Shown piece by piece: positions 10,692-22,784 of a DNA stretch of 64,000 nt. Source of the DNA: Tenebrio molitor (taxonomy: Eukaryota; Arthropoda; Insecta; Coleoptera; Tenebrionidae); the NCBI RefSeq assembly GCF_963966145.1, contig NC_091052.1:15996001-16060000 (forward strand), written 5' to 3'. Numbering within the stretch: the stretch's first letter is position 1; each line of letters opens with the position of its first letter. A program made the translations under genes and the position numbers. The notes under the pieces were generated by a model. It worked only from the letters and a program-made list of their open reading frames with translations, was not told where the DNA came from and did not search any database.

Positions 10692-13600
10692 ATGAGTTTT
10701 AAAAAGCCAAAGGAGTCCCTTAAAACAATTAAAAGTATTGTACTTATTCTAGTTGGAGTAGTTTTATTCTAAGGTGATGTTTTAGAGCCCTCAAATGACA
10801 TGTGTGCATCTTCAAATTGGGAGGAATTGTTTCCTTCTCAGAAAAATGAAAATGCACTTCGTGGCTTGACATGTAGAAGCCAAAAGTTTGCTGCATTATC
10901 ACTTAGCAAGAATAAAATAGGTAAGTGTGCAGTATTAACTACAGTTACAGTACTATGTATAGTTAAATTTCATTACTAAAGGTGTAACCGATCTGGAAAG
11001 TAAAACAAATAAAAGACTACAGGATGACAATAAGGAATTTGTTGTGGCCAATAAAAAACATAAGCCAGAGTCAAACATTTTGGAGGATACATTATTTGAC
11101 AATATTAATCTTACTCAGGTTTTAATGAACAGTGGTGAGACTTCACCATGTTCCATTTCAAGTACTCCTGAGACACCAAAGTTAGAGCCATTTTCAAGTC
11201 ATTTAAATAATACAAGAGATCAGTTAGATTCAAGTCAGTTATCTCAGTTTTTTACAAATAGTCAAGTCTTGCATCAGATTGATTCCATTGAGTTGGAAGA
11301 AAATAAATCACATGATCACTCTAATCCATTAAAAGTCTCCACTGATAAAAAATCTATAGAGAAAAATTTGGGTAAAAATCTAGGAGATGTATTAAATGAT
11401 AAAAATCGTGAAGAAATTGAATGGTTTTTCAATCAAGTTGAACACTCTGTCAGTATGATGGGTACAGATTTTCAAAATGATAATGAAAATGTGACAAAAA
11501 TGTTAGAATCGCTATTTAATACCCAAGCTGGTGGTGCAGTTATAGATAAAACTGTAATTAATGGAAGTGTGATACGTAACAAAATAGATGATCAACTAAG
11601 TCTCTCATCCTTCAATGAAAGTTTTGCCAGCGCTCTGAAACAAGTATTGTTGTCAAACGCTGCTAAAGAGGTTGTGATTCCAAAAACTGTAAATAACACT
11701 ACGATTCAAGAAAACAATTCGAAATTCACTGAAATGGGACCCTTCTATGGATTGCCTTTAAGAATAAAAGAGCTGATAAAGTTATACAAGGGAATCGAAG
11801 AACTTTATGGTCAGTTTCAATTGAAACACATTTTATTTAGACTAATTTTTTCGTTCGGTAGATTGGCAAGACGAGTGTCTTAAGCTTCCGGCGATTGAAG
11901 AACGCAAAAACCTCATTTACGCCCTTCCAACGAGCGGCGGAAAGACTTTGGTAGCCGAGATACTAATGCTGCGCGAAATTGTCTGTCGAAAAAAAAACGC
12001 TATATTTATTTTACCTTTCGTAGCGATAGTCCAAGAGAAGGTTAACATAAGTTTGTAGTTTGAGATTCGTCTTTGAACCGCAGTTTCCAGGTTTGGGCGC
12101 TGTCTCCCTTTGCCGTAGCTTTAGATTTTTTGGTGGAAGAATACGCGGCCAGCAAAGGAGTGTATCCACCCAGAAAACGTAGACGCAAAAATTCCATCTA
12201 CATCGCAACAATTGAAAAAGCGTTAGGTTTGTTGAACAGTCTCATTGAGACCGCCAGAGTGAGTGAGATAGGTTTGATTGTTGTCGACGAGCTTCACTTG
12301 ATCGGTGAACAAGGCAGAGGATCCACTTTGGAAGCTCTATTAACCAAAATTATGTTAATCGAGGGTATGTTACATTAGTTTTGAATGCGTTGTTCTAAAA
12401 CTTAGATTCTATCAGACGTACAGATTGTCGGAATGAGTGCAACTATTGGAAATGTAAAGGAATTATGTACATTTATGAATGCAGAAATTTACACGCAGAA
12501 TTTTAGACCGATTGAATTGGTGGAATATGTGAAGTGTGGGTCTGAAATAGCTAAAGTTAATTACAACACCAAAGAAGATGAAGATGTGTTGACTGTGGTC
12601 AGAACAGTGAACGACAATGTAAGTTTTTCGTATATACAGCTTGACAAAAACAGCTTGGCACATGGCTGATGGATGCGTAGTGGACTGCCTTTCCACTAAT
12701 ACCTACATAATTTCTAAAATTTGTATTGTCACTTAAATTTTGCCTCCATTAAACTGTTTTAAATCGATTCGCAATTAGTTTTTGCGTTTTTTCTTAATTT
12801 ACGCAATCTTTCAGTCATGTAGTGATCGCTGGTTGCTAATCTGTTTTATTTTTTTTTATTGAAACATTGCAGTATCCTGACACTCTAAACAGTATTGACC
12901 CAGACAAATTGGGAGTTCTAGTATCGGAAGTGATTCCTAAAGACTCATGTCTGATTTTTTGTCCGTCGAAAAAGAATTGCGAAAATGTGGCTTCTGTGTT
13001 ATGTAGCGTGTTGAACAAGTGAGTCGTTTTTCATTACATGTTATTAGATTATTAACATACTTTTCAGAAATTTAACTGATTACAACAAAGAGGCGAAAGA
13101 GCAAGTTAAAAATAGTCTGAAAGATGAGCGTGGTTCTCTTTGCAAAATTTTCAAAGTGTCTATCCCGTTAGGTGTCGCCTACCATCATTCTGGTATTGCT
13201 TTGTTTGTAACAGTTGGGGAAAAATTTAAATGTTGTCGTTTAAGGATTGACCACGGAGGAACGTAAAGTTATCGAAGACGCATTCCGAGCGGGTACCATC
13301 TCAGTCATATGTTGCACATCAACTTTGGCAGCTGGAGTTAATCTGCCTGCTAAAAGAGTAATGTTTATAAAATGGCTAGTCACGTGCTAAGGCCGCAATT
13401 TGTAGGTTATTCTGAGACAGCCTTATGTAGGTAGAGAATTTATAAGTCTTTCAAAGTACAAACAAATGGTAGGTCGTGCCGGTAGAGCCGGTTTAGGCGA
13501 AACCGGAGATAGCATTTTGATTTGTAACGACAAAGATTTGCCGAAAGTAAAAAAACTGCTGATGGCACCCATGGACGAAGCTTTGTCTAGTATGCATCAA

Positions 13601-14996
13601 GCCGGAGGCAGAGGGCTTAGACATTTACTCTTAAGTTGTATCAGTTTAGGAGTGGCCAATACCAGAGTAGGATTACAACAAGTGTCGAAAAAAACGCTAC
13701 TCAATATTCAGAGCGAACGACTAGAAGTTAACGTAAAAAAATTAACCGATCGAGTAATCGGCGATCTTTTCAAATTAGGTGCTTTGCAAGAGGCGGATTT
13801 GACTAAAGCTGAAAATAACAGACAGTGCGATGTCACAGTGAGAATGGAAACTTCAGTCAGTTTTGAAAAGCGTGTGATTTCATCTCGGATTGATGTTCAC
13901 TGTTTCAGCTTGCAAGTATTGATGAACCAAATGTAAATGGAAATAAGAGAAAAATCGTTCTGAAAAATGACACAAAGTTAGTGATTAGCAAATTGGGAGC
14001 AGCGGCAATCAAAGGTAACTTTGAACTAACGAGAGCGCACATGCTTTATGACGACCTTCATCAAGCCCAAAAGAGTCTTGTACTCCTCAATGAGTTGCAT
14101 TTATTATATTTGGTCACACCGTATGAGATTGCTGAACAAATCAAACCAAATAAAAATGATTATTACAATATAGTAAGGATGAATTTTTTCCTAATCAACT
14201 CGATTAATTTGGATCGTTTTTCAGTATTGCAAGCTGGGACCAGACGCACTGCAGACGGCGCGTATTTTGGGACTGAACGACTCCGTCGCCATAAAGTTCC
14301 TCACAAATCAAACAATCAAAGTAATTTTTTCAATCGTTACGTTCGACATTTACATTTTTTTTTTTTCATAGAGCGTGCCCGAGCGTGTTTTAAACAGATT
14401 TTTTGTAACACTGATATTGCACGACTTGTGGAATGAGAAATCCGTTTTCGAAGTGTCCGAAAAATATCAAATCAATCGTGGAATAGTTCAGAACTTGATG
14501 ACTGGATCTGCAACTTTTGCCTCAAATGTTGTTAATTTTTGTGAAGGTTTGGCAGAGTTCTGGACTTTCGCACACCTTATTAAAGGAATGAGTCAACGGT
14601 TGTCTCATTGTTGCGTCAGGGAATTACTACCTTTGATGGAACTCCCGGCAGTTCAGCAAGTAAAGTGTTGTTGATTCATTTTCGACGGAGGTAACTAATG
14701 TTGCTAATGTTTTAGCGACGTGCCAAGCAACTTTATAATGCTGGTTTTAAATCTGTACGAAGTATAGCTGCTGCCAATGCCGAGGCTTTAGTAGAAACGA
14801 TTGAGCACATGCCTAGAAGAGTTGCGCAGCAACTAATCGCAGCTGCAAAAGTATGACATTTTTTGTATTTTCAATTATTGTATGAATTCTTATTCTTTTG
14901 TAGATGTTAATGCTGGAAAAAGTCGACAATTTACGTGAAGAAGCAGAGGACGTATTAGACGGTATTGAAAACCCGAAACCTTTTTTTGAGTCATAG
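10692..14996 (+). CDS. HELQ: HELQ (Hel308-type) superfamily 2 DNA helicase
   Basis: 3'-5' helicase in repair of stalled replication forks and double-strand breaks in the nucleus. Fifteen exons: 10692-10734, 10774-10920, 10982-11809, 11862-12040, 12091-12364, 12416-12618, 12873-13018, 13068-13192, 13245-13357, 13406-13855, 13909-14172, 14225-14320, 14372-14659, 14716-14850, 14904-14996. All phases agree; 1127 residues. Seen motifs: Walker A PTSGGKT near residue 365, motif II VVDELH near 467, motif III MSATI, motif IV region FCPSKKNC, YHHSG, TSTLAAGVNLPA, and motif VI QMVGRAGRAG near 710. A winged-helix/ratchet and helix-hairpin-helix-like tail follows (RRAKQLYNAGF). The N-terminal 330 residues are polar and poorly conserved, as in the family. 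Intron 1 is only 39 nt. In intron 10 I preferred donor GTCAGT (13856), giving a 53-nt intron; a 35-nt alternative is less likely. Confidence 0.93.
12619..12872 (+). other. HELQ intron 6, 254 bp, the only long intron
   Basis: All other HELQ introns are about 40-60 nt. A minor in-frame read-through after the donor soon hits a stop. No repeat structure was recognised. Confidence 0.6.
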
Positions 14997-15056
14997 ATAC
15001 ATGTAGTTTAGTGATTTTTGGATAAAATGTGTGCTTTATATTTTTACATAAGAATG

Positions 15057-15062
15057 TTTATT
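15057..15062 (-). terminator. Polyadenylation signal overlapping the RRP8 stop codon
   Basis: The minus strand reads CGG TAA TAAAC, so AATAAA shares two bases with the TAA stop. The mRNA 3' untranslated region would be about 20-30 nt and lie within the 64-bp gap to HELQ. Confidence 0.55.
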
Positions 15063-16613
15063 ACCGTTTTTTGTATAAACATGGATATAAGCTAATCGTT
15101 GATATTTTTTTCTTATTCTTGATGTCGCTCTCTTTCTTGAAATCCAAGAAGTAGAACAAATTATGTGACAGATCCTTCCAAGTATTTTTAAAGTTGAACT
15201 TTTGTACAGCTGCTACGAATTTGTGGACATCTTCGAATCGGCTTTCGACTTCGGCAATTTTCAAAATTCCTCTGAAGAGAATATTAAATCTATACGTAAT
15301 GAAATCAAAATTAACTTACCCTGGCTTTAAAACTCTGTTCGCTTCCAAAATATAATCATTTAAGTTTGTTCCCATTAACGACAAACAAAATACGGCCACG
15401 TCTACGCTGCTGTTTTGTAACGGAACATGAGCCATGTCACATGAGATCACAGACTCGTTTACTGCTACTAAGTCGAATGAATGCACTGTCTGCTCTACAG
15501 ATTTTGCTAATTCAGCTTCTCCGCAACCAAAGTCCGCTATAACATGTGTTTTGGGCCTACAAAACCATAATTGAAAACAATAATAAATTATAATATTATA
15601 TTATGTACTACCAACATTTTTTGTATGCTTTTTATGATAATATCTAATGGATTTAGAGGCCATTTATTAACTTGTTGTCGGAAACCTTCATGGTACGCTC
15701 TAAAACTTTCAGGATCTTCCGCAAATATTTTCTGTGCCTGCTTACTGTCGCTGGAATAAATTTTTTCGTTGATGAATCTAAACCTGGCAGCTTGAAGCTT
15801 TTCCATCATTCTTTCCCTTAATGGTAAGATTCGCCGCTTTCGATTTTTTGTCGAACCGTTTAATACTTGTTGCGATATTTGATTCTTCAACGGAGCGTTT
15901 GATGTTTGTTGTAATTTTTCGTTCAACTTTTCCCGCTTATAATCTATTGCTCTTGATTCTTTTTTGGTTTTTTTTAAAATACTGCCTTCTGACAGACAAT
16001 CTTCCGCTGATGTTACTACATTCTTCTTTTTACTTTGTTTATTTTGGACTCTCGGAACTTCATTTTTACTTTCACTATGAGTATCTGTCAAATTATTCAT
16101 TCCTTGCAATGTATTCCGGTTTTGCATTTTCTTTTTCCCCTTTTTTCGTTTCACCTTCATCAATTTTTCTTGTGGAAGTCTTTGTGATGGTTTTATCCTT
16201 TGGTTTTTTATTTCAACACTCTCTAAGTGCAAACTGTTGGATACAACTTTTTCCTTCTGCTTTCTCCTATTTTTTCTTACATTTTGACTCTGATTTGTAC
16301 ATTTTTTCAAATTCCCCAAAGGGATGTTTTTATGTTTTAGAATTTTTGATTTCTGCAAAACAATGATTGTGATATTAATATTTTTCATTTTTTTTTATTA
16401 TTTTAAATCAAACGTCAAATCAAATAACTGTTATATATTTATAGAGGAATCACTCTGTATATAAAATTGGACGATAAGCGTTACTTTAGTCACTACTAAT
16501 CAAATGTTTTTGGGATAACCTCAACCTCTTAATGTACTTACGTTAAATATTTCTTTGCAGGCTGCATCTGCGAGTTTATTACTGTCGAACTTTGTAACTT
16601 TAAACAATTCCAT
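15061..16613 (-). CDS. RRP8: Ribosomal RNA-processing protein 8, nucleolar SAM methyltransferase
   Basis: Methylates N1 of an adenine in large-subunit rRNA and takes part in nucleolar silencing. Exons: 16613-16542, 16352-15616, 15556-15320, 15271-15061; 418 residues. The N-terminal two thirds are Lys/Arg-rich and disordered, as in the family. The Rossmann methyltransferase starts near residue 268 with HVIADFGCGEAELA (SAM-binding motif I), then NESVISCDMAHVPL, VDVAVFCLSLMGTN, and ends FFL-like LFYFLDF and the family ending PCLYKKR. The start at 16613 (MELFKVTKF) needs a short first exon with a good GTAAGT donor; an internal ATG at 16388 would put intron sequence in frame and is less likely. 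The exon 2 donor is weak (GTTGGT at 15615) but is the only one that fits the phase. The 3' end faces HELQ, 64 bp away. Confidence 0.92.
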
Positions 16614-16894
16614 CGAGCAAAAGTCAATTTGACCGTAACTAATAAATTAAACACTTCATGTAAATCACGTCAACGCGAATGACAATTCGAGACGGTGTCA
16701 AAAGTAACATGTTTCAGAAATGCAGCAAATTACAGGTAATCTCAAAATGAAATTACGTAAACAACATAAAATATATTTTAACGAGCGTAAAATAGTTGTT
16801 TAGCTCAGTGTATAACTCGTTAACGTAAGTTATATTTTACATAATGATAGGCTGATATGTTGTAACAATTTTTTGTAGATAATTTTATGGAGCA
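16614..16894. promoter_or_regulatory. Divergent promoter region between RRP8 and AFG1L
   Basis: 281 bp separate opposing start codons, so both promoters overlap or are shared. A pyrimidine tract ending ttttttgtag at 16869-16878 could be the acceptor of a 5' untranslated intron of AFG1L. No TATA box is apparent. Confidence 0.55.
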
Positions 16895-18220
16895 ATGGGG
16901 CTGCTTGTCGTGTTCAAACGATCCCTTACGTTACGAATTTTTTATCGGCCCCGTAAGTTGAAACTTGTGCAGTTGTCGACGTCAACTGTGAACAATAGCA
17001 AAGGACCTGTAGCTGTCTTAAATGAAAAAATTGACAATGGAGAGTTGTATCGTGATGAAATTCAGTTAAAGATAGGTAAATCTCTACAACGAATCTATGA
17101 CGAAAGCAAAGACTATAGACCGGTGGAAAAGAATTTGTTTAGGAAATTTTTTTCTAGCGAAACTAAAGCTCCAAAGGGCTTATATATATATGGCGCCGTA
17201 GGAGGTGGAAAAACAATGTTAATGGACCTATTTTATAATACCTGTGATATTGACAAAAAATCTCGCATTCATTTCAACGAATTCATGGTAGATGTGCATG
17301 AAAAAATTCACGAAACGAAAAAAGACGTCGTTAGAGACTTCTCCGATCGCAAATTGAAACCCTTTGACCCCATACCAATTGTGGCCGACCTGATAAGCGC
17401 CAATTCATGGATGATATGTTTTGATGAATTTCAGGTGACCGATATTGCTGATGCGATGATTCTGAAACGACTATTCACCCATCTTTTCAATAACGGTATA
17501 GTCATGGTGGCCACAAGCAACAGACCTCCAGATGATCTTTACAAAAACGGGCTGCAAAGGTCCAATTTCCTACCTTTCATACCAGTCTTGAAAAACCACT
17601 GCGAAATTATTAGTCTAGACTCGGGAATCGACTACAGACTGAAAGGCCAAACCTCCAAATCCAACTATTTTGTCAAATCGCAACACAAACTTGACCCTAT
17701 CGAACCCATCTTCAAGTATCTCTGTTCCAAAGAGAACGACGTGGTTCGCAGCCGTACTTTAAACATCCAAGGACGAGACGTGACGTTTCGAAAAGCGTGC
17801 GGGGGTGTTCTCGATACGTCGTTCGAGGAGCTGTGCGATCGACCGTTGGGAGCCAACGATTATCTTCACTTGGCTCAATTTTTTCACACCGTAATAATTA
17901 GGGATGTTCCTCAGATGAGTCTCAAGATTAAATCGCCGGCACGACGGTTTATCACTTTGATAGACGCGTTGTACGACCATAGAATCAAAGTTGTGGTCTC
18001 TGCCGACGTACCCATTAAAGAACTATTTTTGAGTCAGAAACCGGACGCAGGTATTAGCGATGAAAACAGGATGTTAATGGACGACTTAAAAATCGAGAAA
18101 GATGACGCAACGGCTAGCATATTTACAGGTGACGAAGAAATTTTCGCTTTTGACAGGACCATATCGCGGTTAACTCAGATGCAGAGTGAAGAATACTGGA
18201 ACAAAGACGGCACAAGGTGA
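16895..18220 (+). CDS. AFG1L: AFG1-like mitochondrial AAA+ ATPase
   Basis: Mitochondrial ATPase that helps turn over unassembled or damaged respiratory-chain subunits. Single exon, 441 residues, matching family length. The N terminus (MGLLVVFKRSLTLRIFYRPR) is basic and hydrophobic, fitting a mitochondrial targeting peptide. Walker A is GAVGGGKT at residues 100-107, Walker B MICFDEFQVTD near 173-183, followed by the TSNRPP sensor segment; the C terminus FDRTISRLTQMQSEEYW is diagnostic. An out-of-frame ATG 8 nt upstream (16887) opens a uORF that overlaps the start. It is divergent from RRP8. Confidence 0.96.
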   Translation: MGLLVVFKRSLTLRIFYRPRKLKLVQLSTSTVNNSKGPVAVLNEKIDNGELYRDEIQLKIGKSLQRIYDESKDYRPVEKNLFRKFFSSETKAPKGLYIYGAVGGGKTMLMDLFYNTCDIDKKSRIHFNEFMVDVHEKIHETKKDVVRDFSDRKLKPFDPIPIVADLISANSWMICFDEFQVTDIADAMILKRLFTHLFNNGIVMVATSNRPPDDLYKNGLQRSNFLPFIPVLKNHCEIISLDSGIDYRLKGQTSKSNYFVKSQHKLDPIEPIFKYLCSKENDVVRSRTLNIQGRDVTFRKACGGVLDTSFEELCDRPLGANDYLHLAQFFHTVIIRDVPQMSLKIKSPARRFITLIDALYDHRIKVVVSADVPIKELFLSQKPDAGISDENRMLMDDLKIEKDDATASIFTGDEEIFAFDRTISRLTQMQSEEYWNKDGTR

Positions 18221-19666
18221 AGGAGGTCGTCTCTAATTAGACGAGTAATTTATTCGGTCAAAATCTTCAACTCATTAGTCAATGGAATTTGTCACAGTAT
18301 TCAGAACATTTAGGTAATTAATTTATTGCACTTGCACAGTACACTGTATATTTTTCCTCGGTACTAAAACTGTTAATTAATTTAATGAATAAATCGATGT
18401 TTTTGTTGGTGTTTTGATTAATGTCAAAAAGATGTTAGGAATAGGAGTTTGGGCAATAAAAGAATACATCTTGGATCTAAAAAAATGAGAAAGTTTATAT
18501 GCAAAATCGTTACAATTATTATGTATCACAAATTCTCACATCAATACGTATTACTTTTTCTGCAAGGTTCTTAATTTATAATCAGTATCACAGAAAACCC
18601 TTTTGAGATTGTTTTGGAAAATAACGCTAACACCTACGATCCTTACAGAAAGAGTTTAATCACAAAATTAGTTAAAAAGTGTGAAGTCTTCAAACTTTAA
18701 GCTACTGCTGGAGTCTAATGTCACGTTATAATTACTAACCTCAAACGTTCAAACTTCCTTCAGTTATTGAATTTTAAAGTAGAGAAACTCATGGTCCATC
18801 ACCTAATATAAACAAGTGTTGGGAGCGTTACGTTTAAAGCTTTAGTGTTATGAAAACCATTGAGGAAGAAATATGTCCAGTCTTGGGGTTTAAGTAAAGG
18901 AATTTTAAAGTATCAGTCTTGAATCGGGAATTATTTTAAAAATCAATTGTTATTAAATGCAAGTTCTTGATGCAATTTTAAGAAAGATTCACAATGAAGT
19001 GGAAAAGTTAGGAAGCGAAAAATGTTCAAAAACTAGTATCCCAAGGTGAAATAACGCCCTGTCCATAAGTGTAGTTTGAGGGATCCCCGCAGAGCGCTAC
19101 TAAACGGGCGCTTTTTGGGGATATTATTCATCTTAAGTTTTTGTCACCGAGAATTTTTCTTGTTCAAATGACATTTTGAATTTGAAGTCAAAATCCTTGT
19201 TTTTGCTGCTTTGAAATTAAATTCGTGAATTTTTTCCTTATTGTTCGGTGTTTTTGTGTTTAGTGTTGTTACTGTTCTTTGTTATATTGCATATTTATTA
19301 TTAATTTTAGTGAAGTGCCCGTTTTGTAGCGCCCTCGTCGGCGGAAATTGCCTCTTTCTCGGAAACATTTTCATAATGCATTTTTAACGAATGAACAGGC
19401 CCGTTATAATACTGCAGGTCGTGAATAACGTAATGTTCTTTTAGCAACGGATTGTTAAAATTATGTGATATAGAATAAATGTGCAAGGATCGGGAAGAAC
19501 ACTCGATAGTGGTAAATTATTGTTACATCGCCAAAGAGGACAGACAAGATAACACATGTTTTTAGTAAGAATGTTAATCGAACATTATGTCTGATGCGAA
19601 TACGGTACGGATATAAAAAAGAATAATGTTGATAAATTAGGAATCGAATAATTAGGAAATGCAAAT
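18221..19666. other. Intergenic region between AFG1L and the kelch gene
   Basis: AFG1L 3' untranslated region, probably ending after the AATAAA near 18388, then AT-rich sequence with no ORF above noise. The left part of this stretch is the only long non-repeat gap in the gene-dense half. Confidence 0.6.
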
Positions 19667-21850
19667 TCAATCACCTGACTGTACATGAGCATTAGCCACT
19701 GTAATAACGCAAGCTCCTGCCCGTCCGGTTATTAACGGAGCCAGTGCAGTCCATTCGTTACTGTTGGGATCATACTGTTCAACAGTTCGCAGATAATGAC
19801 TGCCATCGTAACCACCCACCGCTACGAGTCTGTCTCCAAACAGACACGCCGCCACCGCATCACGTTTACTCGACAGCGAAGCAATGACTGTCCACGTATC
19901 GGTGCCTGAAACAAAATGTCAACACTTTTCAATTCTCATTTCTCTTCAATTCGTACTTACTGGGATCGTATCGCTCGACGCAATCAAATCTGCTCGCCGC
20001 TGGATTATTGGCGGGGGCATCTTGTCCGCCTAACGCGTACAAGAACCCGTTCGCAACGGCCACCCCGACGCCGCCTCTCCGTCTGGCCAGCGGCGCGCAC
20101 ATGGTCCATTTGTTAGTGTGCGGGTCGTAACACTCCACCGTTCGCAAACAAGACGCTCCGTCGCGTCCCCCCACGGCGTACAGTTTTCCTTTTAGGACGG
20201 CAACTCCCGCCGAACACCTTTGACTCTGCATCGGAGTGACGTAACTCCAAGAACGAACGACAGGATCCCATCTTTCAACGTTGTTTAAGTAGCTCCAACC
20301 GTCGTGTCCTCCGACGGCGTATAAGGTACCACCGAGGACCGCCACACCCAACCCGTGTCGGTGGGTGTTCATGGGAGACAGTTGCGTCCAGGAGCCTGTC
20401 CCCATATCAAGACATTCCATCGTGTTGAGCGTTTTTAAACCATCTCGGCCCCCGACCACCAGCAACCTGTCAAAAGAATCTGAGTGGTGGTAAATGTAGC
20501 TTCCAAACGTACTAACTTGTCCCCTAAGAGAGCAATTCCGAATTGTAGTCGTCTTCCACTCATGTGATGGGCCACTGTCCAAGCGTCGCATCTCGGATCG
20601 TAACTTTCTATGGTCGTCGCTCCTTTGTTCTTATCCATGCCCCCCACGACCAGCAGCCGTCCGAGAGTCGCCTTGCGAGGCCTAGTTCTAGAGCTGGCCA
20701 TCTGAAGATGTCTGTCAGGCAACAGATGCCACTTCAACGCCTCCATTATTAGTTTCTGACAGTCCGGATCTGCATTCACCATTGGCTCAACTTGGTCGGT
20801 CAAGAATTCTGGCGAAAGCAGAGGCAGCTTGACGTAGGCGAGTAAACGACCAATCATTGCTTTCCTGTTGGCCATATCGTGTTGGATCCAACTCATCGCA
20901 GCGTGGAATATGTGTTCTTCAGACAAAACGTTCAGATCGTCGTTGGACAAGAGATTTATCATCTGTTCCACGCTCAGTTGAAGAAATTCTTGATTTTTTA
21001 TCACCTAATCAAAAGAGGAAGTGTTTTGGGTAATTGTTTTCCTCACGTAATGAACACATACTTGCATGAAATTCTGGCTGGTGTAAGCGTTCGCCTCTTG
21101 CAAAAGGCTGGTGCAGGCTTGGTGTTCAGCGAATACTGCAATTCCCAGGCAATTGCTGGGGTGCAACTGATGGGCGAGGAATCGCGAACAAGCTTCGACG
21201 ACCTCGTGGAGTTGCATAAGACAAGCGGTGGCTAGGAGGGTTTCCACGTTGTCCTCTCTAATATCTATGGCTCCAGTATAACAGTAATTGACCACAGCTT
21301 GCAAGACGTCACCGTTTACGTCGCCAAGCGTAATTTCCGATTCTCCCGATTCGCGCAAGTTGCCAGTGAACATAGCCGCGAAGTACTCACTGGCAGCTGA
21401 CAGAACCAACCTGTGCAGATGATTGCAGTAAAAAATAAATTGAAAAGCTAATGGTGATTTAGTTTCGAAAACAAATTAGAAAAAACAACAACAGAAAAAC
21501 GAGGAACTACTTTTTGCAATGAGTCATCTGTTGTGTTATTTCAAATTACATTTTGCAATTTGTAATAACTTGAGTTTTCCTCACCTGTGTGCCTGTACTT
21601 TTTTTCCGTTGTTTCCAGCAATGAGAGTTACGTCACATAATTTTCCTGCCTGCAAGTAGTTCTGCATGCAAGAAAGGCTATGTTCAGCGTGACCCTCACA
21701 ACGGAACTGTTCATCTTGAGAAGTGGCTGAACCAGCTGAAAACAATGATAATCGACTAAAATCTCTTGGTATATTTTCACTTCCAACTAGACTTCCACTT
21801 GTAGAAACAGAGTCCCTTGAGGGACTACCCAGATTTCCCGGAAGTGACAT
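19667..21850 (-). CDS. KLHL5: BTB-BACK-kelch protein of the KLHL4/KLHL5 type
   Basis: Substrate adaptor of cullin-3 ubiquitin ligases. Exons on the minus strand: 21850-21585, 21410-21062, 21004-20517, 20466-19961, 19905-19667; phases agree, 615 residues. A Ser-rich leader is followed by the BTB domain (LCDVTLIAG, LVLSAASEYFAAMFTG) from about residue 60, BACK (LHPSNCLGI, LSVEQMINLLSNDDLNV) and six kelch repeats, each with the GG doublet (VVGGMDKNKGATTIE, VVGGRDGLKTLN, AVGGHDGWSYLN, AVGGRDGASCLR, ALGGQDAP, AVGGYDGSHYLR). Repeat order and wording fit KLHL1/4/5 better than KLHL20. The exon 3 donor is GTTAGT at 20516, chosen by phase over a nearby GTACGT. The vertebrate proteins have longer N termini. 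Confidence 0.93.
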
Positions 21851-22578
21851 CGCTTTAATTCTTTCACTTCCAATGTTTCTATTTTTTTAAATCGGTTACA
21901 TGAACTGAAACAATGGCATTGACCAATACAAATAAGTATTAAAAAAATACCCTTACTCACATAAAATACGAAATACTTACAAGTTGTCAACGATTAACAT
22001 GCAACTTCTTCAAAGAAAAACATTGACAATTACAAGAAAAACAACTACGACATTTGACAGTTGACACGTACCAACACAGAACCGTACCCGTCCCGTACGA
22101 AACGTACGAACAAAAGCACGCGATCACACGGATTACTAATATGCGCGATCAGTCGCGACGCGATTCGATTTCTCTTATCTTAACATCGTCGAACTTAAAT
22201 TAAGTTTGCACTAAGGTTATGGTACTCCTTATTGGTGGTATTGGCATGGTATTGGTCCGATTGTTCGACAATATGATCTGTGATATGATCTTGAGTGTCA
22301 ATTTTTTAGTTTTTACGCATGCGTTTGTAAAATTTCATAAAGCTCCAATCAAAACGTTGAAATTGTTAGTTGTACAGTAGTACAGTTGCGAAACAGAATT
22401 TCGGACAGCATTTTCTGTCACTTCAACAAAAAAAAATATAGCCGTCACTATCTTGACATGCACATAAAACATAAAGTGTAAATAAATCTTTAAGAACCGT
22501 AACCCCACTTTCAATTTTCAATTCTTGTCATTTTGACATGCATATTGTTATTCTGCCAATCAGTTAATAGCTATTTAT

Positions 22579-22696
22579 GCACCAAGGGCGTTACAACGAT
22601 GATTACGCCCGGAGAACGATGAATCCAAATCGAGGGCTTTAGCCTGAGAGATGGATATCGTTCGATGGGCGTAATCATTCGGTGATGCCGTGGTGC
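22579..22696. repeat. Foldback module 1
   Basis: Imperfect palindrome: arms gcacca...gatgattacgccc and gggcgtaatcatt...tggtgc around the centre tcgagggctttagcctgaga. Confidence 0.7.
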
Positions 22697-22784
22697 ATAC
22701 AAGATTTTATTTTTCACTACGTGTTCTTAAAAAAAAAAAATTGGCATCTTTGCAATTATGAATTGATGAGGGCATTATGAATTC

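Noticed and set aside
13856..13908. HELQ intron 10 as a 35-nt intron from 13874
   Set aside because: Would be the shortest in the window; the GTCAGT donor gives the usual 53 nt and the same frame.
15821..16366. 181-residue plus-strand frame with membrane-like composition
   Set aside because: Antisense of the Lys-rich RRP8 N terminus, which turns AAA/AAG codons into TTT/CTT.
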